Source: Nocardioides rubriscoriae
GTDB lineage: Bacteria; Actinomycetota; Actinomycetes; Propionibacteriales; Nocardioidaceae
Direction: 5' to 3'
Length of the DNA stretch: 64,000 nucleotides
Assembly: GCF_008087085.1 (NCBI RefSeq)
Contig: NZ_VIYJ01000011.1
Location: forward strand, 62,001 to 126,000
Positions 41,936 through 51,637 of the stretch are shown in pieces. A model generated the notes under the pieces. That model saw only the letters and a program-made list of their open reading frames with translations. It had not been told where the DNA came from and did not search any database. The stretch's first letter is position 1, and each line of letters begins with the position of its first letter. The position numbers and the translations under genes were made by a program.

Positions 41936-43522
41936 TCAGCGCATCGCGAGGATGGCCTGGGCCGCGTGGTGACCGCCGAGGCCCGACACGGCACCACCGC
42001 GTCGCGAGCCCGAGCCGCACAGCAGCACCGCGTCGCGGTTGGTCTGCACGCCCCACTGCTGGGCGGGGGTGTCGAGACGGGCCCGCGCCGGGGCCCACGG
42101 CCAGTCGAGGTCGCCGTGGAAGATGTGACCGCCCGGCATGGCCAGGTCGCGCTCGACGTCCTGGGGGACCTTGGCCTCCAGGCACGGGTCGCCGTTGCCG
42201 TCGCGCGCCACGCACGACATCAGCGGCTCGACGAGGTGCTGGTCGAGCGAGGCGATCGCGCGCTCGACCGCGAGGGCCTTGGCGCCCTCGGGGTCGGCCT
42301 CGAACAGCGACGCGGGGGTGAGCAGCCCGAAGTAGGTCAGGGTGTGGGTGCCCGACGGCACGTCGCCCAGGATGCTCGGGTCGGTCAGCGAGTGGCAGTA
42401 GACCTCGCCCGGCATCACGCTCGGGACCCGTCCGGCCGCGGCGTCGGCGTACGCCGCCTCGAGCTGGGAGTAGTCCTCGCCGAGGTGCAGGGTGCCGGCG
42501 AAGGCGACGGCCGGGTCGACGCCGGACCGCAGCCGGGGGAGCCGGTCGAGCAGGAAGTTGATCTTGAGCTGGCTGCCCTCGGGCTTGGTGTCGGGCTCGG
42601 GCTGCTCGCCGAGCAGGATCTGCAGCACCCAGGGCGCCACGTTGGCCAGCACGAAGCGCGCGCCCACCGAGTGGGAGGCGCCGTCATCGGAGGTCCAGGT
42701 CACCTCGCCACCACCGTGCTCGTCGGCGCGGACCGCGCTCACCCCGGCGCCGGTGAGGATCTCGGCGCCAGCCGAGACCGCGGCCCTCTCGAGCGCGCCG
42801 GTGACCGAGCCCATGCCGCCGACCGGCACCCGCCACTCGCCGGTGCCGTTGCCGATGAGGTGGTAGAGGAAGCAGCGGTTCTGCACCAACGACGGGTCGT
42901 GCAACGAGGCGAAGGTGCCGATGAGTGCGTCGGTCGCGACGACCCCGCGCACGGTGTCGTCGGTGAAGCGGCGCTCGACGGCCTCGCCGAGCGGGCGGGT
43001 GACGAGGTCACGCCAGGTGCCGGGGTCGACCCGCTCTCGCAGCTCGCGCTCCGTGGGCAGCGGCTGCAGCAGCGTGGGGGCGACGACCCGGGCCATCTCG
43101 GCGACGTCGGCGTAGAACTCGCGCCACGCGTCGTACTCGGTCTCGGCGCCGGTGAGCTCGAGGAACGAGTGCCGGGTGGCGTCGCGCTCGTGGCGCTCGA
43201 CCAGGAGACCGCCGGGCTTCCCGTCACGCAGCGTCGGGGTGTACGACGCGGTGCGCCGTGACGACAGCGTGACGTCGAGGCGCAGGTCGGCCATCAGCTG
43301 CTCCGGCATGACCGAGACCAGGTACGAGTAGCGCGACAGGCGGGTCGGGAGGCCGGGGAAGGCGGTGGCCGACACCGCGGCGCCTCCGGTGTGGCCGAGC
43401 CGCTCGAGCACCAGCACCGACAAGCCGGCACGGGCGAGGTACGCCGCCGACACCAGGCCGTTGTGGCCGCCCCCGACGACCACGACGTCGTAGGTGGGGC
43501 GCGTTCCCGGATGTGCAGCCAT
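41936..43522 (-). CDS. FAD-dependent oxidoreductase, PYROXD2/phytoene-desaturase-like
   Basis: 528 residues. Starts with the FAD-binding VVVVGGGHNGLVSAAYLARA, followed by LERLGHTGGAAVS, and ends in CGSGSRRGGAVSGLGGHHAAQAIL, the C-terminal FAD contact of the amine-oxidase/carotenoid-desaturase group. Closest in layout to bacterial relatives of human PYROXD2. Substrate unknown; not linked to carotenoid genes here. ATG 43522. Confidence 0.85.
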   Translation of the reverse strand: MAAHPGTRPTYDVVVVGGGHNGLVSAAYLARAGLSVLVLERLGHTGGAAVSATAFPGLPTRLSRYSYLVSVMPEQLMADLRLDVTLSSRRTASYTPTLRDGKPGGLLVERHERDATRHSFLELTGAETEYDAWREFYADVAEMARVVAPTLLQPLPTERELRERVDPGTWRDLVTRPLGEAVERRFTDDTVRGVVATDALIGTFASLHDPSLVQNRCFLYHLIGNGTGEWRVPVGGMGSVTGALERAAVSAGAEILTGAGVSAVRADEHGGGEVTWTSDDGASHSVGARFVLANVAPWVLQILLGEQPEPDTKPEGSQLKINFLLDRLPRLRSGVDPAVAFAGTLHLGEDYSQLEAAYADAAAGRVPSVMPGEVYCHSLTDPSILGDVPSGTHTLTYFGLLTPASLFEADPEGAKALAVERAIASLDQHLVEPLMSCVARDGNGDPCLEAKVPQDVERDLAMPGGHIFHGDLDWPWAPARARLDTPAQQWGVQTNRDAVLLCGSGSRRGGAVSGLGGHHAAQAILAMR

Positions 43523-43581
43523 GTCGATCACCGTAGCGACCTCGTCCGGTCGCCTTTCACATCCCCGCGGTGGGGAGGATC

Positions 43582-45753
43582 ATGGCGTCGGTGTTGCCCC
43601 CCTCCCTGGTGCGCGTGGCCCCCGTCGAGGCCGCCGCGGGTCTGCTCGCCCGAGTGGTCCCGCCCCGGCGGCGACGGCTCCTCGCCGTCGTGGGCCTGCT
43701 CGTGCTGCTGGCGCTGCTGGCGGGGGTGGCGACGGGAACCGCTCCGCGCCGCGACTACGTCACCGGTCTGTGGCCGATCGCCCTCGGCAGCATCGCGATG
43801 CTGCTCGCGCCTGTCCGTGCGCGGCTCCTGGTCTGCTCCTGCGTCGCGCTGATCAGCGGTCTCGCGGTCCTGCTGGCGTCGGTCCCGGACGCACTCGCCC
43901 TGGGGTTCGCGCCGATCGCGGTCCTCGTGGTCTGGGCCGCCTCGGCGGTGCTGGCCCGCAGCGACGGTGCCCGACCCGAGCTGCGGACCGACGCCGACCT
44001 GCGCCGCTACTTCGCGGCGGCGCTCCTGGCGGGCGGCATCGCGGCCGCCGGGGCCGCGACCACCTACCTGCTCGTCGGCACCGGCGATCCCGCTCGCGCG
44101 GCCCTGGGCTTCGGCGCGGCCACGGCCGCGTCCCACCTCTACCTGGCGCCGTTGTTCCTGCGGCTTCCAGCACCAGGGGCGATGGCGCGGACCGGCGAAC
44201 GCGTGGTGCAGTGGGTGGCCGTCGTGGTGGTGACCCCCGTACTGCTCCTGCCCGACGGGTCGATCTCGCTGGCCTTCCTCGTGATCCCGCTGCTCGCCTG
44301 GGCCGCGCTACGGGCCACGCCGGCCGAGGCCGTGACACAAGTCGTCGGCGTGCTCGGCCTCGCCCTCACCCTCACCAGCCTCGACCGCGGACCGTTCGCC
44401 GACGTCCCGTCGCGCTACGGCCTGCCCGGCGACTACCGCGGCGTGCTGCTCTCGGCGTTCGCCGCGACGTGCGCGGTGATCGTGGTCCCGCTGGTGGTGC
44501 GAGTGGGGGAGTACGTCGGGGCGGCCGCCGCCTCGGCGGCCGAGCGCGACCTCGTGCGCGGGATCGTCGACGGCGCGACCGGGATCGCCATCATCGGCAC
44601 CGACCCGTTCGGGGTGATCACGCTCTTCAACCCCGGCGCCGAGCGGCTGCTCGGCTACCGCGCCGACGAGGTGCTCGGGAAGCACGCGTCGGCGCTGCAC
44701 ACCCCGGAGGCGATCCGCGACAAGGCGGCCGAGCTGGGGGTCGACGACGGCTTCCGGACCGTCGTCGAGGCGGTCGTCGGTCGCCGCCTGGTCGGCACCC
44801 CGATCCGTTTCCTGCGCCACGACGGGGTCGAGCGCACGCACGCCATGACCCTGTCGAAGCTCACCGTGGCCGGCACCACCAGCGGCTTCGTGAGCACCTC
44901 CGAGGACATCACCGACCAGCTCGACACCGAGCAGGCGCTGCGCGACGCGCTCGAGACCGAGAGGCGGGCCGTCGAGCGGCTGCGTGAGGTCGACGCCGTC
45001 AAGGAACGCTTCGTGTCCACCGTCAGCCACGAGCTGCGCACCCCCATCACCAGCATCGTCGGCTACCTCGAGATGCTCGCCGACGGCACCCTCGGCGTCG
45101 TGCCGCGGCACCAGGTCGAGGCACTGCTGCGGGTGCAGTCCAACAGCCACCGGCTGCTCGCGCTGATCGACGACCTGCTCGTCCTGTCGCGCGTCGCCGA
45201 GGCGGGGATCCGGCCCCACGAGGAGCCGTTCGACCTGCGCGACGCCGTCCGGACGGCGCTCGACGTGGTGGCCCCCACCGGGCAGCCGCCGCGCAGCCTG
45301 CAGCTGGAGGTCACCCTGCCCGAGGTGCCCGTGCCGACGTACGGCGACCGCGAGATGGTCGAGCGGATGATCGTCAACCTGGTGGGCAACGCGGTGAAGT
45401 TCACCGACGACGGCGGCTCGATCGCCGTCACGGTGGGCCTCGACGACGGCGCGCACCGCTCGCTGCTGCGCGTGAGCGACACCGGCATCGGCATCCCGAT
45501 CGAGGAGCAGCACCAGCTGTTCACCCGGTTCTTCCGCAGCTCGCTGGCCGAGAGCCGGGCCATCCCGGGCAGCGGCCTGGGCCTCGCGATCGCCCAGGCC
45601 GTCGCCGAGCAGCACGGTGGGTCGATCGCGCTGACCTCGCGCCCCGGGGAGGGCACGACGGTCGAGGTGCACCTGCCCGTCCGACCGGGAATGTCCAAGA
45701 TTCAACTACCGTTGGAGCAGAGGCCCGCGCGTGACCTGGCGGGCCCGACGTAG
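43582..45753 (+). CDS. Membrane sensor histidine kinase (MASE1-like, PAS, HisKA, HATPase)
   Basis: 723 residues from ATG 43582 (GGAGG just upstream). N-terminal multi-span membrane domain (about eight helices, residues 30-310) resembling MASE1, a PAS domain (GIVDGATGIAIIGTDPFGVI to ITDQLD), a coiled coil, HisKA with phospho-acceptor His in STVSHELRTPITS and HATPase (NLVGNAVKFTDDGG, DTGIGIP, GSGLGLAIA). No response regulator is adjacent, so its partner is elsewhere. Divergent from the oxidoreductase. Confidence 0.9.
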   Translation: MASVLPPSLVRVAPVEAAAGLLARVVPPRRRRLLAVVGLLVLLALLAGVATGTAPRRDYVTGLWPIALGSIAMLLAPVRARLLVCSCVALISGLAVLLASVPDALALGFAPIAVLVVWAASAVLARSDGARPELRTDADLRRYFAAALLAGGIAAAGAATTYLLVGTGDPARAALGFGAATAASHLYLAPLFLRLPAPGAMARTGERVVQWVAVVVVTPVLLLPDGSISLAFLVIPLLAWAALRATPAEAVTQVVGVLGLALTLTSLDRGPFADVPSRYGLPGDYRGVLLSAFAATCAVIVVPLVVRVGEYVGAAAASAAERDLVRGIVDGATGIAIIGTDPFGVITLFNPGAERLLGYRADEVLGKHASALHTPEAIRDKAAELGVDDGFRTVVEAVVGRRLVGTPIRFLRHDGVERTHAMTLSKLTVAGTTSGFVSTSEDITDQLDTEQALRDALETERRAVERLREVDAVKERFVSTVSHELRTPITSIVGYLEMLADGTLGVVPRHQVEALLRVQSNSHRLLALIDDLLVLSRVAEAGIRPHEEPFDLRDAVRTALDVVAPTGQPPRSLQLEVTLPEVPVPTYGDREMVERMIVNLVGNAVKFTDDGGSIAVTVGLDDGAHRSLLRVSDTGIGIPIEEQHQLFTRFFRSSLAESRAIPGSGLGLAIAQAVAEQHGGSIALTSRPGEGTTVEVHLPVRPGMSKIQLPLEQRPARDLAGPT

Positions 45754-45788
45754 ACCGAACCTGAACCAGTACCGAGGAGATGGGTGCC

Positions 45789-46736
45789 GTGCCCGCACAG
45801 ACCGTCGACGACCTGACCGTGCTCCAGCGTGTGAAGGCCCCCGGGCTCGGCGACCAGCCGCGGCCGGTCCGGTCGGTCACCACCGCTCCGCAGGGCCACG
45901 AGGGCGAGGGGTTCCCGGTGCGCCGCGCCTTCGCCGGCATCGACCTGGCCCAGATCGACCCGTTCATCATGATGGACCAGATGGGCGAGGTGGAGTACGC
46001 GCCCGGGGAGCCCAAGGGCACCGCCTGGCACCCCCACCGCGGCTTCGAGACCGTCACCTACATCATCGACGGCGTCTTCGACCACCGCGACTCCCACGGC
46101 GGCGGCGGCTCGATCACCAACGGCGACACGCAGTGGATGACGGCCGGCTCCGGGCTGCTCCACATCGAGACCCCGCCCGAGTGGCTGGTCCAGCAGGGCG
46201 GCCTGTTCCACGGCATCCAGCTGTGGGTCAACCTGCCGCGCGACGCCAAGATGACCACCCCGGCCTACCAGGACATCCGCTCGCGCGAGGTCGCCCTGCT
46301 CACGACCCCTGACGCCGGCGCGCTGGTGCGCGTCATCGCCGGTTCGGTCGACGGCCACGACGGCCCCGGGTCGACCCACACGCCGATGACGCTGGTGCAC
46401 GCCACCGTCGAGCCCGGCGCACGCCTCGAGCTCCCGTGGGACGTCGACTTCAACGCCCTGGTCTACGTGCTCAACGGGCACGGCACCGTCGGCGTCGACG
46501 CGCGCCCCGTCCGTACCGGCCAGACCGCGGTCCTCGGCGCCGGCGACTACCTCACGCTGCGTGCCGACGGCACCCAGGAGAGCCGCTCGCCCCAGCTCGA
46601 CGTGGTCGTCCTCGGCGGCCGTCCGATCCGCGAGCCGCTGGCCTGGGCCGGACCGTTCGTGATGAACACCAGGGCCGAGGTCCTCGAGGCCTACCAGTCC
46701 TTCCAGCGCGGCGACTTCGGGGTGCCGTTGTCCTGA
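45789..46736 (+). CDS. Pirin family protein
   Basis: 315 residues. Bicupin: PFIMMDQMGEVEYAPGEPKG, then HPHRGFETVTYIIDGVFDHRDS (metal-binding His), MTAGSGLLHIE, plus the Pirin C-terminal domain (YVLNGHGTVGVD, LGGRPIREPLAWAGPFVMNT). GTG 45789 is preferred because GAGGAG (45774-45779) has proper spacing to it, whereas it directly abuts the in-frame ATG at 45780. Some pirins are quercetin dioxygenases; function here open. Confidence 0.9.
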   Translation: MPAQTVDDLTVLQRVKAPGLGDQPRPVRSVTTAPQGHEGEGFPVRRAFAGIDLAQIDPFIMMDQMGEVEYAPGEPKGTAWHPHRGFETVTYIIDGVFDHRDSHGGGGSITNGDTQWMTAGSGLLHIETPPEWLVQQGGLFHGIQLWVNLPRDAKMTTPAYQDIRSREVALLTTPDAGALVRVIAGSVDGHDGPGSTHTPMTLVHATVEPGARLELPWDVDFNALVYVLNGHGTVGVDARPVRTGQTAVLGAGDYLTLRADGTQESRSPQLDVVVLGGRPIREPLAWAGPFVMNTRAEVLEAYQSFQRGDFGVPLS

Positions 46737-46768
46737 TCGCACGCGCCGGTCGATTAGCGTCACCGACC

Positions 46769-48637
46769 ATGGCCCGGATCTACCGCGACGCCCAGGGCGT
46801 GCCCCACGTCAGGGCGACCGACGTGCTCGACCTCGCGCACGGGCAGGGCGTCGCGGTCGGTCGCGACCGTGCGTGGCAGCTGGAGTGGCTGCGGCGCCGG
46901 GCGACCGGCACGACCGTCGGGGTGATCGGGGTGGCCGGTGAGCCCTGGGACCGGTTCGCGGGGCGGGTCCGCCTCGTCGACACCGCGCGCCGCGCCTTCG
47001 ACGCGCTGGGCGCGGAGACCCGGGCCTTCCTCACGTCGTACGTCGACGGGGTCAACGCCGCCCTGGCCGACCCGACCGCCGTCACCCCGCCCGAGCTGGT
47101 CGTCGTCGGGCTGCGGCCGGAGCCGTGGCCTGCGTGGATGCCGCTGGCGACCTTCCACGCCCAGCAGGTGCTCTTCGCCGACATCGGCTCCACGCTGTGG
47201 GACCGCCGGGTGCGGGCCGTGCTCGGCGACGAGGCGGCGCTGCTGTCCCACGAGGGGCCGCTGCCGGCCGGCAGCAACGCGTGGGCCGTCGGGGGCGGGC
47301 GCACGGCCTCGGGCCTGCCGCTGATCGGCGGCGACCCCCACCGCACCTTCGAGTCGCCCGGGGTCTACCACCAGGTCCGGCTGGCGTGCGAGGACCCCGA
47401 CGACCCCTTCGACGTCGTCGGGTTCACGTTCACCGGCGTGCCGGGGGTCCAGCACTTCGCCCACGCGGGCGACGTCGCCTGGGCGATCACCAACGCCATG
47501 GCCGACTACCAGGACCTCGACGACGTCGGCCCCGACCACGACGGGCCCACCGTCCTGCCGGGCGTCGGGTTCCGCGGACCCTCGACCGAGCTCGGCGACC
47601 TCGGCTTCGAGGCCCTGCTGCCGCTGCTGCGGGCCCGCACCGCCGACGACGTCGACGCCGCCTTCGAGCACTGGGTCGAGCCGGTCAACAACGTCGTGAT
47701 CGCCGACGTGCACGGCACCGTCCGCTACCGCTGGGCCGGTCGCGTGCCGACGCGTGACGCCGAGCGGCGCTGGACCGGCTGGCGCACCGACCGGCACCGC
47801 GTCGACGTCGGCCCCGACGGCCAGGTCGTCACCGCCAACGACCGGCGCGGTCCCGAGAGCGCCGAGATCGGGGTCGAGTTCGCGCCACCGCACCGCGCCG
47901 ACCGGATTCGCGCCCTGCTCGGCGACCGCACCGGGCTCACCGTCGACGACTTCACCGCGATCCACGACGACGCGCTGCTCGGCGGCCTCGACGCCCTGCG
48001 CCACCTCGCGCCCGCGCGGCTGGCCGGCTGGGACGGCCACATGCGCGCCGACTCCGCCGACGCCGCGGCCTACGCCGCCTGGCGCTCGGCGCTCGTCACG
48101 CGGATCGCGGCCCACCCGGTCCTCGACCCGCTGCGGGCGCCGGCGCCCGACCCGGTCGTCGCGCCGTGGTTCGACGTGACCGTCGCCGTCGGGCTCGCGC
48201 TCCCGGCCCTGGCCGCGGCCGGCACCCCCTTCGGCATCGACCTGGTCGAGACCGCGCGGCTCGCCGAGGCCGACGTCGAGGCGTCCGGGTGGCCCGCCAC
48301 CTGGGGCCACACGCACGTCTTCGCCCCCACCCACGCCTTCGACCTGGGCGCCGAGCACGAGGCGCCTGCCGTGCCCGGCGTACCGCTGAGCGGCGACCAG
48401 GACTGCGTGCGCTGCGTCGGCTCGCTGCCCGGCGTCGGCGACCGGGCCTACCGCGGTGCGGTCGCCCGCTACGTCTGGGACCTCGCCGACCGCACCGCCG
48501 GTGGCTGGGTGGTGCCGATGGGCGCCTCGGGGGTGCCGGGGGACCCGCACCACCTCGACCAGCTGCCGCTGTGGGCCGAGGCGCGGCTGGCCCCGATCGT
48601 CACCGACTGGGCGTTGCTGAGGCTCGACCGGTCCTGA
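46769..48637 (+). CDS. Penicillin acylase family (Ntn) amidohydrolase
   Basis: 622 residues. GSNAWAVGG marks the autoproteolysis site, with Ser169 becoming the N-terminal nucleophile of the beta chain; DPHRTFESPGVYHQVRL and FTGVPGVQHFAHAGDVAW and VEPVNNVVIADVHGTVRYRWAGRVP are typical. The short alpha segment and absence of a signal peptide suggest a cytosolic enzyme cleaving amide bonds (beta-lactam side chains, acyl-homoserine lactones and similar); actual substrate unknown. Start ATG 46769; converges with the next gene (12-bp gap). Confidence 0.88.
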   Translation: MARIYRDAQGVPHVRATDVLDLAHGQGVAVGRDRAWQLEWLRRRATGTTVGVIGVAGEPWDRFAGRVRLVDTARRAFDALGAETRAFLTSYVDGVNAALADPTAVTPPELVVVGLRPEPWPAWMPLATFHAQQVLFADIGSTLWDRRVRAVLGDEAALLSHEGPLPAGSNAWAVGGGRTASGLPLIGGDPHRTFESPGVYHQVRLACEDPDDPFDVVGFTFTGVPGVQHFAHAGDVAWAITNAMADYQDLDDVGPDHDGPTVLPGVGFRGPSTELGDLGFEALLPLLRARTADDVDAAFEHWVEPVNNVVIADVHGTVRYRWAGRVPTRDAERRWTGWRTDRHRVDVGPDGQVVTANDRRGPESAEIGVEFAPPHRADRIRALLGDRTGLTVDDFTAIHDDALLGGLDALRHLAPARLAGWDGHMRADSADAAAYAAWRSALVTRIAAHPVLDPLRAPAPDPVVAPWFDVTVAVGLALPALAAAGTPFGIDLVETARLAEADVEASGWPATWGHTHVFAPTHAFDLGAEHEAPAVPGVPLSGDQDCVRCVGSLPGVGDRAYRGAVARYVWDLADRTAGGWVVPMGASGVPGDPHHLDQLPLWAEARLAPIVTDWALLRLDRS

Positions 48638-48649
48638 GCGACCGTGCGG

Positions 48650-49000
48650 TCACGCCTCGTCGTCGGTGTCGCGTAGCTCGCCGAGCAGGTCGAGCAGGGA
48701 CTGGTCGGTGACGCCCTTGGTGGTGGCGCGCCCGGGGTCGGGCGCGGGCGACTCGTCGAGACGGTCGTGCGCGGCCTCGGAGGGCAGGCGGACGCCCTGA
48801 CGGATCGCGTAGTGCAGCCGGCCGTCGCGCACGCTCAGCGCGGTGATCACCCCGGCGTGGAACTCGCCGTCGACGTCGAGCAGCACGACCTCCTCGCCGG
48901 GCACCATCGTCGTGCGCAAGCCGGACTGGTCGTGGGCCACGACGATGCCGCCGGAGGCCGGGTCGACGTCGCGGACCGCCGGGAGGACGACGAGCTCCAT
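48650..49000 (-). CDS. Hypothetical protein near chemotaxis genes
   Basis: 116 residues, start ATG 49000 with GAGGGGAG Shine-Dalgarno. N-terminal half is predicted beta-rich (GEEVVLLDVDGEFHAGVITALSVRDGRLHYAIRQGV), C-terminal half acidic and flexible, ending in a short helix (DQSLLDLLGELRDTDDEA). No family recognised; it might be a small Tudor/SH3-like fold. Position beside the MCP operon is suggestive only. Confidence 0.6.
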   Translation of the reverse strand: MELVVLPAVRDVDPASGGIVVAHDQSGLRTTMVPGEEVVLLDVDGEFHAGVITALSVRDGRLHYAIRQGVRLPSEAAHDRLDESPAPDPGRATTKGVTDQSLLDLLGELRDTDDEA

Positions 49001-49128
49001 CAACCGGCTCCCCTCTCGCCCCTGCGGCTCGGTCGTGGTGACCCCCTCCTCCCGCGGGTGGCGTCCCCACCCACGACGTACAACGAGGAGAGCCCAGTGA
49101 GGTGACGGCCAGGGTCAGCATAAGCAGA

Positions 49129-49161
49129 CGAGGGCGCCGGGCTGGTCGCCCGGCGCCCTCG
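49129..49161. terminator. Terminator of the MCP-cheW-cheA operon
   Basis: 13-bp perfect stem CGAGGGCGCCGGG / CCCGGCGCCCTCG with a 7-nt loop, 41 bp past the MCP stop on the minus strand. Confidence 0.78.
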
Positions 49162-49202
49162 GGGTTCGCCTGTGGTGCTGGTGGTGCCGCTGGACGGCTC
49201 GT

Positions 49203-51146
49203 TCAGACGGTGAACTTGGAGACGAGCGCCTTGAGCTCGCTGGCCATCGTCGCCAGCTCGGTGGCCGACTGCAGGGTGTTGTGCGCTCCCTGGCGGGTGT
49301 CGTCGGCGGCCGAGGACACCTGGGTGATGTCGTCGGCGATGCCGTTGGCGCCACCGGCGGCCTCGGTCACGCTGCGGGCGATCTCGTTGGTCGTGGCGGT
49401 CTGCTCCTCGACCGCCGAGGCGATCGTGGTCTGGATGTCGTTGATCCGACCGATCACCTCCGCGATCTCGCTGATCGCCGAGACGGCCCCGCGGGTGTCG
49501 CCCTGGATGGCCTCGATCTTCTGGCCGATGTCCTCGGTCGCCCGGGCGGTCTCCTTGGCCAGCTCCTTGACCTCGTTGGCGACCACGGCGAAGCCCTTGC
49601 CGGCGTCGCCGGCCCGAGCGGCCTCGATGGTCGCGTTGAGCGCGAGCAGGTTGGTCTGCTGGGCGATCGAGGTGATCACCTTGATGACCTGACCGATCTC
49701 GGCGCTCGACTCACCGAGGCTGGCCACGGTGTCCTGGGCCGAGCTCGCCACCCCGACCGCGCCGGTCGCCACGGTGGCGGCCTCGGTCGCGTTCTGGGCG
49801 ATCTCGCGGATGCTGGCCGTCATCTCCTCGGCGGCACTGGCCACCGTCTGGATGCTGGCCGAGACCTCCGAGGAGCTCGTGGTGGCGCTGGTCGCGCGGT
49901 CGGAGGTCAGCGACGCGCCGTCGCCCATGCCCTGGGCCAGGATCGTGAGCTGCTCGGCGGCGATGTCGAGGCTGTCGGCGGTCCGGCCGATGTTGACCAT
50001 GCTCTCGCGCAGGGTGCCCAGCAGGGAGCCGAGGCCGCCGGCGAGCTGACCGATCGCGTCGGACTCGTCCAGCTCGAGGGTCTGCGTCAGGTCCCCCTCG
50101 CTGGCCGCCCGCACCACCGCGAGCACCCGGTCGACCTTCTCGGCCATGGCGGCGGCCCGCTCGCGCTCCACTGCCTCGCGGCTGATCCGCTCGAAGGCCT
50201 GGGAGACCAGTCGGCCGACGTTGCGCAACGCGTCGAGACGCTGCGGGCTCGGGTCGATGGTCTCGGTGACGAAGAAGTCCATCGTGCCGTCGACCCTGCC
50301 GTCGACCATGATCGGGAACACGACCCCGGACTTGACGCCGACCCGCTGGGCGGCGGGCGCCCGGACGCAGTCGGTCATCTCGCCGAGGTCGCGGGTGAAG
50401 AACAGGTCCTCGGTGGCCCAGGCCCGACCCGACAGGCCCACCCCGCGCTCGAACGACGCCGCGAGGGTGACGCGCCGGAACTCCGCACCGGCGTCACCCG
50501 ACTCCTGCACGAACTTCAGCGCGTTGACCGCAGGGTCGACCTTCCAGTACGAGCCGTAGGCCCAGCCGAACTCCGTGCGCACGGCGTCGAGCACCGAGCT
50601 CACGGCCGCCTCGACGTCGGTGGCAGAGCCCAGGCCGGCGAGCACCCGGTTGATGGCAACGCCGTCGGCCATCAGCTCCTGCAGCTCGCGCTCCTTGCGC
50701 AGGTCGTCGGTGATGTTCTCCCAGCTGGCCATGGCGCCGACGTAGGCACCCTCGGTGTCGTAGAGCGCGTGCACCTGCAGGTCCAGGGTCTCCGGCCCGA
50801 CCGAGATGTTGGCCCGCCGCGGCAGCAGGCTCGGGTCGTCGAGGATCGCGCGCTGGTAGCCCGGGTTCTTGTGGAAGATGTCGAGGTTGGCCCCGACGAT
50901 CTGGTCCGGGCTGATCGGCAGCCAGTCGGCCAGCCGCATCAGGCCTTCACGCGTCGCCGCGTTGGCGTAGGTGATGGTGAAGTTGCGATCGGCCAGCATC
51001 ACCCGGGTCGGGATTCCCTCCAGGACGCCGGGCAGCGTCGACAGCTCGACGTGCGCGGTGTCGAGGAGGGCCTCGGGGTCGGACGGCTTCGCCGCGGTGG
51101 TCCGCGGACGGCCGTTGGCCTTCGGGTTGTGGGCGAGCTGGGTCAT
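49203..51146 (-). CDS. Cytoplasmic methyl-accepting chemotaxis protein (PAS-GAF-MA)
   Basis: 647 residues with no transmembrane segment. PAS-like domain (GIPTRVMLADRNFTITYANA, ending SWENITDDL), GAF-like domain (about residues 170-330: VSSVLDAVRTEFGWAYGSYW, VGVKSGVVFPI), linker, then the MCP signalling domain with the hairpin tip IAQQTNLLALNATIEAARAGDAGKGFAVVANEV. A soluble receptor of this layout would sense an internal or redox signal. ATG overlaps the cheW stop (ATGA) with AAGGAG Shine-Dalgarno. Confidence 0.92.
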   Translation of the reverse strand: MTQLAHNPKANGRPRTTAAKPSDPEALLDTAHVELSTLPGVLEGIPTRVMLADRNFTITYANAATREGLMRLADWLPISPDQIVGANLDIFHKNPGYQRAILDDPSLLPRRANISVGPETLDLQVHALYDTEGAYVGAMASWENITDDLRKERELQELMADGVAINRVLAGLGSATDVEAAVSSVLDAVRTEFGWAYGSYWKVDPAVNALKFVQESGDAGAEFRRVTLAASFERGVGLSGRAWATEDLFFTRDLGEMTDCVRAPAAQRVGVKSGVVFPIMVDGRVDGTMDFFVTETIDPSPQRLDALRNVGRLVSQAFERISREAVERERAAAMAEKVDRVLAVVRAASEGDLTQTLELDESDAIGQLAGGLGSLLGTLRESMVNIGRTADSLDIAAEQLTILAQGMGDGASLTSDRATSATTSSSEVSASIQTVASAAEEMTASIREIAQNATEAATVATGAVGVASSAQDTVASLGESSAEIGQVIKVITSIAQQTNLLALNATIEAARAGDAGKGFAVVANEVKELAKETARATEDIGQKIEAIQGDTRGAVSAISEIAEVIGRINDIQTTIASAVEEQTATTNEIARSVTEAAGGANGIADDITQVSSAADDTRQGAHNTLQSATELATMASELKALVSKFTV

Positions 51147-51637
51147 GATGCTCCTTCGGTGAGGGTGTCGGTGACGCCTGAGACGTCGACCGCGCGGTCG
51201 GCGTCCACGACGAGCAGGATCGAGCCGGACAGGGGAACGACGCCGTGGATGACGTCCTGCACCGTGAGGGGCAGGTTGGCCGGCGTCGGTTGGAGGGCGT
51301 GGTCGGCGGTGTCCATGACGTCGCCGATGTCGTCGACGAGCAGCGAGACCACCTCGCCTCGGCTGCGGACGATGACGTTCATCGGCAGCTCGTCCTCCGG
51401 TCGCGGCGGCAGCCCGAGCCGGCTCCGCAGGTCGAGCGCGGTCACGATCTGGCCGCGCAGGTTGATCAGGCCACGCACGGTGTCCGTGGCGTTGGGCACG
51501 CGCGTGAGCTGCTGGTAGCGCAGCACCTCCTGCACGTGCTCGACCGAGAGGCCGAGGTGCAGGCCGTTGACCCAGAACGTGCAGTACTGACGGGCGATCG
51601 TGCGGCTGCCGCCGGTCGTCGTGGTCGTGGCGCTCAT
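51143..51637 (-). CDS. cheW: Chemotaxis coupling protein
   Basis: 164 residues. CheW SH3-like fold: QYCTFWVNGLHLGLSVEHVQEV, VRGLINLRGQIVTALDLRSRLGL, VDDIGDVMD. Links receptors to CheA. Start ATG overlaps cheA stop (ATGA) and its stop overlaps the MCP start, so the three are tightly coupled. Confidence 0.94.
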   Translation of the reverse strand: MSATTTTTGGSRTIARQYCTFWVNGLHLGLSVEHVQEVLRYQQLTRVPNATDTVRGLINLRGQIVTALDLRSRLGLPPRPEDELPMNVIVRSRGEVVSLLVDDIGDVMDTADHALQPTPANLPLTVQDVIHGVVPLSGSILLVVDADRAVDVSGVTDTLTEGAS

